Position numbers and translations under genes: made by a program. A stretch of 64,000 nucleotides of DNA from an uncultured Saprospiraceae bacterium (GTDB lineage: Bacteria > Bacteroidota > Bacteroidia > Chitinophagales > Saprospiraceae), in assembly GCA_937926205.1 (NCBI GenBank), contig CALEYL010000072.1, positions 310,001 to 374,000 of the forward strand. Reading direction: 5' to 3'. Under the pieces are notes generated by a model that searched no databases, was not told the DNA's origin, and was given only the letters and a program-made list of their open reading frames with translations. Below, piece by piece: positions 60,891 to 64,000 of the stretch. Positions within the stretch are counted from its first letter, which is position 1; the number at the start of each line of letters is the position of its first letter.

Positions 60891-62381
60891 ATGACAGAAA
60901 ATCGAGTTAATTCAATTGAAATAGACAGAGAAGAATTTCGAAAAATCGGACATCAATTAATAGATGATATTTCTGATTTTATTTCGAGCATTGATAAAAG
61001 ACCTGTTACCTATAGCGAAAGTCCAAGTCAATTACGATATATAATAGGAAATACTTCTTTGCCGGAAAATGGTAAATCCGCAGCAGAACTAATAACTAAA
61101 GCAACAGATTTATTACTTAACCATTCCTTATTTAATGGACATCCTAAATTTTTAGGATATATAACGTCATCTGCTTCCCCGATTGGCGCATTGGCCGATT
61201 TACTGGCAGCAGCTGTAAATCCGAACGTGGGTGCTCATATTTTAAGCCCAATGGCCACTGAAATTGAAAAACAAACAGTTCAATGGTTAGCTGAGTTTAT
61301 TGGGGTTTCACCAAACTATGGTGGGATATTGGTAAGCGGGGGAAATATGGCAAATTTTACGGCATTTTTAGCTGCCAGAACAGCTAAAGCCCCTAAATTT
61401 ATAAAAGAAGACGGCATTTCAAATCTTACTAAGAAACCATCTGTTTATTGTTCTAAAACCACACACACCTGGATTGAAAAAGCTGCAGTTTTATTTGGTT
61501 TAGGAACAAAGTCTGTTCGTTGGATTCAAACTGATTCTACGAATAAAATGGATAATGAAGTCCTTGAAGAAACAATTAAAAAAGATATAGCCAATGGTTT
61601 TCAACCTATAATGGTCATAGGTACTGCTGGAGATGTCAGCACTGGGGTTGTTGATAATTTGAAAGGCATATCAACTATTTGTAAAAACTATGACTTATGG
61701 TTTCACATTGATGGAGCCTATGGCGTTCCAGCTGCAATAATTCCAAAATACAAAAACCTATTTGATGGTCTTTCAGAAGCGGATTCCATTGCTATGGACC
61801 CTCATAAATGGTTATACAGTCCACTTGAAGCGGGTTGTACTTTGGTTAAAAACCCGCAACACCTTCTTGACACCTATAGTTCACATCCGGAATATTATAA
61901 CTTTAGCAAAAGTAACAACGAACTTGCTCAAAATTTTTATGAATATGGACTTCAAAACTCGCGTGGTTTCAGGGCTTTAAAGGTTTGGCTATCCTTGCAG
62001 CAAATAGGTCGAAGTGGCTATGAAAAACTGATTAGTGAAGATATTGAACTCTCTGAACTATTATTTGACCTGGCTAAAAAACAGACTGAGTTGAAGGCAG
62101 TTTCTCAAAATTTAAGCATTACCACGTTTAGATATATACCAGCCAATTACAAAGGAGATAACGATTATCTAAATAAACTAAATGAAGAAATATTGAATGA
62201 ATTACAAACTGGTGGTGAGTTGTTTTTATCCAATGCTATTGTGAATGAAATGTATTGTTTGAGAGCTTGTATTGTCAATTTCAGGACTTCAAAAAAAGAC
62301 ATTGAGGAAATTATTGATATAATTATAAAAGTAGGGAGAAGGGTTAATTTAAAGCTGTCCCAGGCAGAGAAAAGTAATTAA
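60891..62381 (+). CDS. PLP-dependent decarboxylase (aromatic L-amino acid / glutamate decarboxylase family)
   Basis: 496 aa, group II decarboxylase. GHPKFLGYITSSASPIGALA, NPNVGAHILSPMATEIEKQT, GILVSGGNMANFTAFLAART, HIDGAYGVPAAIIPKY, and the PLP-binding Lys306 in SIAMDPHKWLYSPLEAG. The family makes amines from aromatic amino acids, glutamate or related substrates; substrate cannot be chosen by eye. AT-rich, standing alone between two attC-like palindromes, likely acquired. Confidence 0.93.
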   Translation: MTENRVNSIEIDREEFRKIGHQLIDDISDFISSIDKRPVTYSESPSQLRYIIGNTSLPENGKSAAELITKATDLLLNHSLFNGHPKFLGYITSSASPIGALADLLAAAVNPNVGAHILSPMATEIEKQTVQWLAEFIGVSPNYGGILVSGGNMANFTAFLAARTAKAPKFIKEDGISNLTKKPSVYCSKTTHTWIEKAAVLFGLGTKSVRWIQTDSTNKMDNEVLEETIKKDIANGFQPIMVIGTAGDVSTGVVDNLKGISTICKNYDLWFHIDGAYGVPAAIIPKYKNLFDGLSEADSIAMDPHKWLYSPLEAGCTLVKNPQHLLDTYSSHPEYYNFSKSNNELAQNFYEYGLQNSRGFRALKVWLSLQQIGRSGYEKLISEDIELSELLFDLAKKQTELKAVSQNLSITTFRYIPANYKGDNDYLNKLNEEILNELQTGGELFLSNAIVNEMYCLRACIVNFRTSKKDIEEIIDIIIKVGRRVNLKLSQAEKSN

Positions 62382-62385
62382 AAAC

Positions 62386-62516
62386 GCGTTACAACAAGGG
62401 CATAGGCTATTGGGGCAAAAGTGATAAAACGAAAGTATAAACATAAAACAAAGGCCAGGGCTTAACAGGAAAATTAGGGTTTAAAAGTCCCAACTGCCCA
62501 TAGCCAAGGCCGTTTC
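62386..62516 (+). other. Degenerate attC-like palindrome after the decarboxylase
   Basis: GGGCATAGGCTAT (62398-62410) pairs with ATAGCCAAGGCCG (62500-62512) in 10 of 13 positions, with a roughly 90-base interior. The right end GTTTCTG is a poor core. Weak evidence alone, but placed like the other palindromes. The remaining part up to 62707 holds no gene. Confidence 0.3.
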
Positions 62517-62707
62517 TGCATAAAAAGAACCTACAACAAAAGCCCCCATCTCCTAACTTCCCAAAAACAGCGAACAGCAGGATTGAGAAGTCTCCCAAAA
62601 AAATTGCAATATTGTAGGGTTAAATGAGCGTAGCGGAACAACCCGGTGTCTGTCATTGAAATGGATAGACTTACAAATAGGAGCGTATCACAAAAATCAT
62701 TTCCATA

Positions 62708-63895
62708 ATGAGCATTTTTTTTCAGCACCTTCCCTTTATCCGGCGCCACCAAACTTTGGTGAGACTACTGGCCTTCTGTTACCTTCTGGCCCTTGGTTTT
62801 ACCCTTCCCGTAAGCGCCCAGATCACCATCACCAATTCGGTCTTTCCTGTGGAGGGAGATACGTTGCATTATGCTTTTGGCAACCAGGCCGGAGCTATCA
62901 ATCAGATATTCACCCCGCCAGGCGGCCCCCAGGCTTGGAGCCTGAGTAACCTGCAGCCGACCCAAACCTGGGATCAGGTTATGAGAAACCCAGCGACAGG
63001 TACAGCCAGCGCTTCATTCCCTGGTGCAAGTATGCGGTACAATTTGCCAAACTCCGCTTCGCAGGTTTATTTAAACGTCACCGGAACCCAGGTATTGAAT
63101 ATGGGCTATTTGGGTCTGGACGAACTGGGCCTGGGCCTGAATTTATTGTTTGACAATGTGCCCGACCTGGAAGAATCCTGGGCGCCGGTCAACTTCTTTG
63201 ATCTCCACCAAAGTGCTAGTAATGTATTAACTGCATTCGATGCACCGATTGCGCCGCCCATTTTACTGAATCTGGTTCCTACTGCCGATTCTTTCCGTAT
63301 CCGGGTTACCTATCAGCGGATTAGTTCGATCGATGCATTTGGTACGATGACCATCCCCGGCGGCACTTTTGATGTGCTGCGGAAGAAAAGAACGGAGTAC
63401 AAATCAATGGCTGTGGATGTAAAAGTGGCGCCTTTGGGATGGATAGATATATCCACCATCGGTGGTCAACAACTACTTCCTTTAGGGACGGATACGATCA
63501 CGACCTTTCATTTTATGAACGATGTGTCCAAGGAAACCATTGCGATATGCACCCTTAATACCAGTCAAAACGTGGTAACCGGCGTTCAATATAAAGTAGT
63601 TGCGCCGCCTGTGGGAACGGAAGACGTAGCGTCTGTCCAGGAACCTTTCAGTCTTTATCCCAACCCTGCGCAACATGCCGTCACACTACAATGGGAACTG
63701 CCGGAGGCCGCCGACGTGCGCATTGTGGTGAGCGATATGACCGGCCGGCCGTTGCATACGTTGCTCGACCAACGCATGGCCGCCGGCCCTCAACTGACCC
63801 TGCATTCCTTGCCGCAACTGCAATCCGGCCTGTATTTCGTTCATATATGGACCAACGGGGTCTTGCAATATTCGACTAAACTGTTGATTATGTAA
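62708..63895 (+). CDS. T9SS-exported protein of unknown function
   Basis: 395 aa. Signal peptide (LVRLLAFCYLLALGFTLPVS, then AQ). The mature region (ITNSVFPVEGDTLHYAFGNQ, GPQAWSLSNLQPTQTWDQVM) is a beta-rich domain of about 260 residues typical of Bacteroidota surface proteins without assigned function. It ends with a type A sorting domain (FSLYPNPAQHAVTLQWELPE, VSDMTGRPLHTLL, SGLYFVHIWTNG). ATG 62708; the G+C content returns to that of the core genes. Confidence 0.85.
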   Translation: MSIFFQHLPFIRRHQTLVRLLAFCYLLALGFTLPVSAQITITNSVFPVEGDTLHYAFGNQAGAINQIFTPPGGPQAWSLSNLQPTQTWDQVMRNPATGTASASFPGASMRYNLPNSASQVYLNVTGTQVLNMGYLGLDELGLGLNLLFDNVPDLEESWAPVNFFDLHQSASNVLTAFDAPIAPPILLNLVPTADSFRIRVTYQRISSIDAFGTMTIPGGTFDVLRKKRTEYKSMAVDVKVAPLGWIDISTIGGQQLLPLGTDTITTFHFMNDVSKETIAICTLNTSQNVVTGVQYKVVAPPVGTEDVASVQEPFSLYPNPAQHAVTLQWELPEAADVRIVVSDMTGRPLHTLLDQRMAAGPQLTLHSLPQLQSGLYFVHIWTNGVLQYSTKLLIM

Positions 63896-63908
63896 GGCGA
63901 ACTATGCG

Positions 63909-64000
63909 CTATTCCCCCTCTGCTGCAATAAACCCAAAGCTCGACCATTGATTCCCGGCCAGGATACGTGAAAATACTTCCCGTGCTTCTGCTTCGCGCC
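63909..64000 (-). CDS. 3' end of an unidentified minus-strand gene
   Basis: Open from the window edge to TAG at 63909-63911. The visible tail reads REAEARE, then VFSRILAGNQWSSFGFIAAE and GE, which looks like a natural protein end. Convergent with the T9SS gene. Too short to name. Confidence 0.45.
   Translation of the reverse strand, partial: REAEAREVFSRILAGNQWSSFGFIAAEGE

Noticed and set aside
1..64000. CRISPR array, prophage or tRNA-bounded island
   Set aside because: No regular short repeats with unique spacers, no capsid/terminase/integrase genes, and no cloverleaf was recognised on reading either strand.

Overview
The window looks like a chromosomal segment of a Bacteroidota bacterium, most likely a member of Saprospiraceae or a close relative. 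The basis is: several proteins with a type IX secretion (T9SS) C-terminal sorting domain (22.1-25.1, 44.2, 53.5 and 62.7 kb), an OmpA protein with thrombospondin type 3 repeats, a two-component sensor with a reg-prop beta-propeller and LytS-type kinase followed by a LytTR regulator, and start sites mostly without a clear Shine-Dalgarno. No rRNA, tRNA or CRISPR array was recognised.

Layout. 1-13.2 kb is a housekeeping block: 3' part of uvrA, a MerR/CarH-like regulator, aroQ and nadC, a YbjQ protein, smpB and a nucleotidyltransferase, then a cluster for molybdenum cofactor and sulfur handling (moaE, xdhC, sufU, moaA, moeA, sufS, a TauE/SafE permease, a mocA-like cytidylyltransferase). 13.2-29.2 kb is mostly cell envelope and secretion: OmpA, lytic transglycosylase, secreted proteins and a lipoprotein, an M1 peptidase, a NIPSNAP protein, a large leucine-rich T9SS protein, and the LytS/LytTR pair. 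29.4-43.7 kb is a run of small single genes of accessory character (methyltransferase, DUF1801, two GNATs, DUF6064, DUF4386, alcohol dehydrogenase, SUKH, YdeI, carboxylesterase), interrupted by a six-haem cytochrome c and a MITE-like inverted-repeat element.

The most notable system is a complete diversity-generating retroelement (DGR) at 44.2-47.8 kb. Its order is: small T9SS protein, target protein with a C-terminal variable repeat (VR), avd, template repeat (TR), reverse transcriptase. VR (45554-45668) and TR (46258-46372) align without gaps over 115 bp and differ at 19 positions, every one an adenine in TR. This is the signature of adenine-specific mutagenic retrohoming. The RT has the DGR-type IGNLTSQ motif and YVDD. 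The TR is followed by a strong intrinsic terminator placed before the RT gene.

The DGR and a stress-type operon (DJ-1/Hsp31-like, SDR, AraC) are enclosed by a 165-bp direct repeat (43755-43919 and 50803-50967, two mismatches). From 47.8 to 62.5 kb several imperfect palindromes resembling integron attC sites lie between single same-strand genes, without an integrase in the window. The same region has a truncated, frameshifted copy of the 5' end of a TPR-adenylate cyclase gene 4.6 kb upstream of the intact gene. Together these mark 43.7-62.5 kb as a plastic region. The end of the window holds another T9SS protein and the 3' end of an unidentified minus-strand gene.
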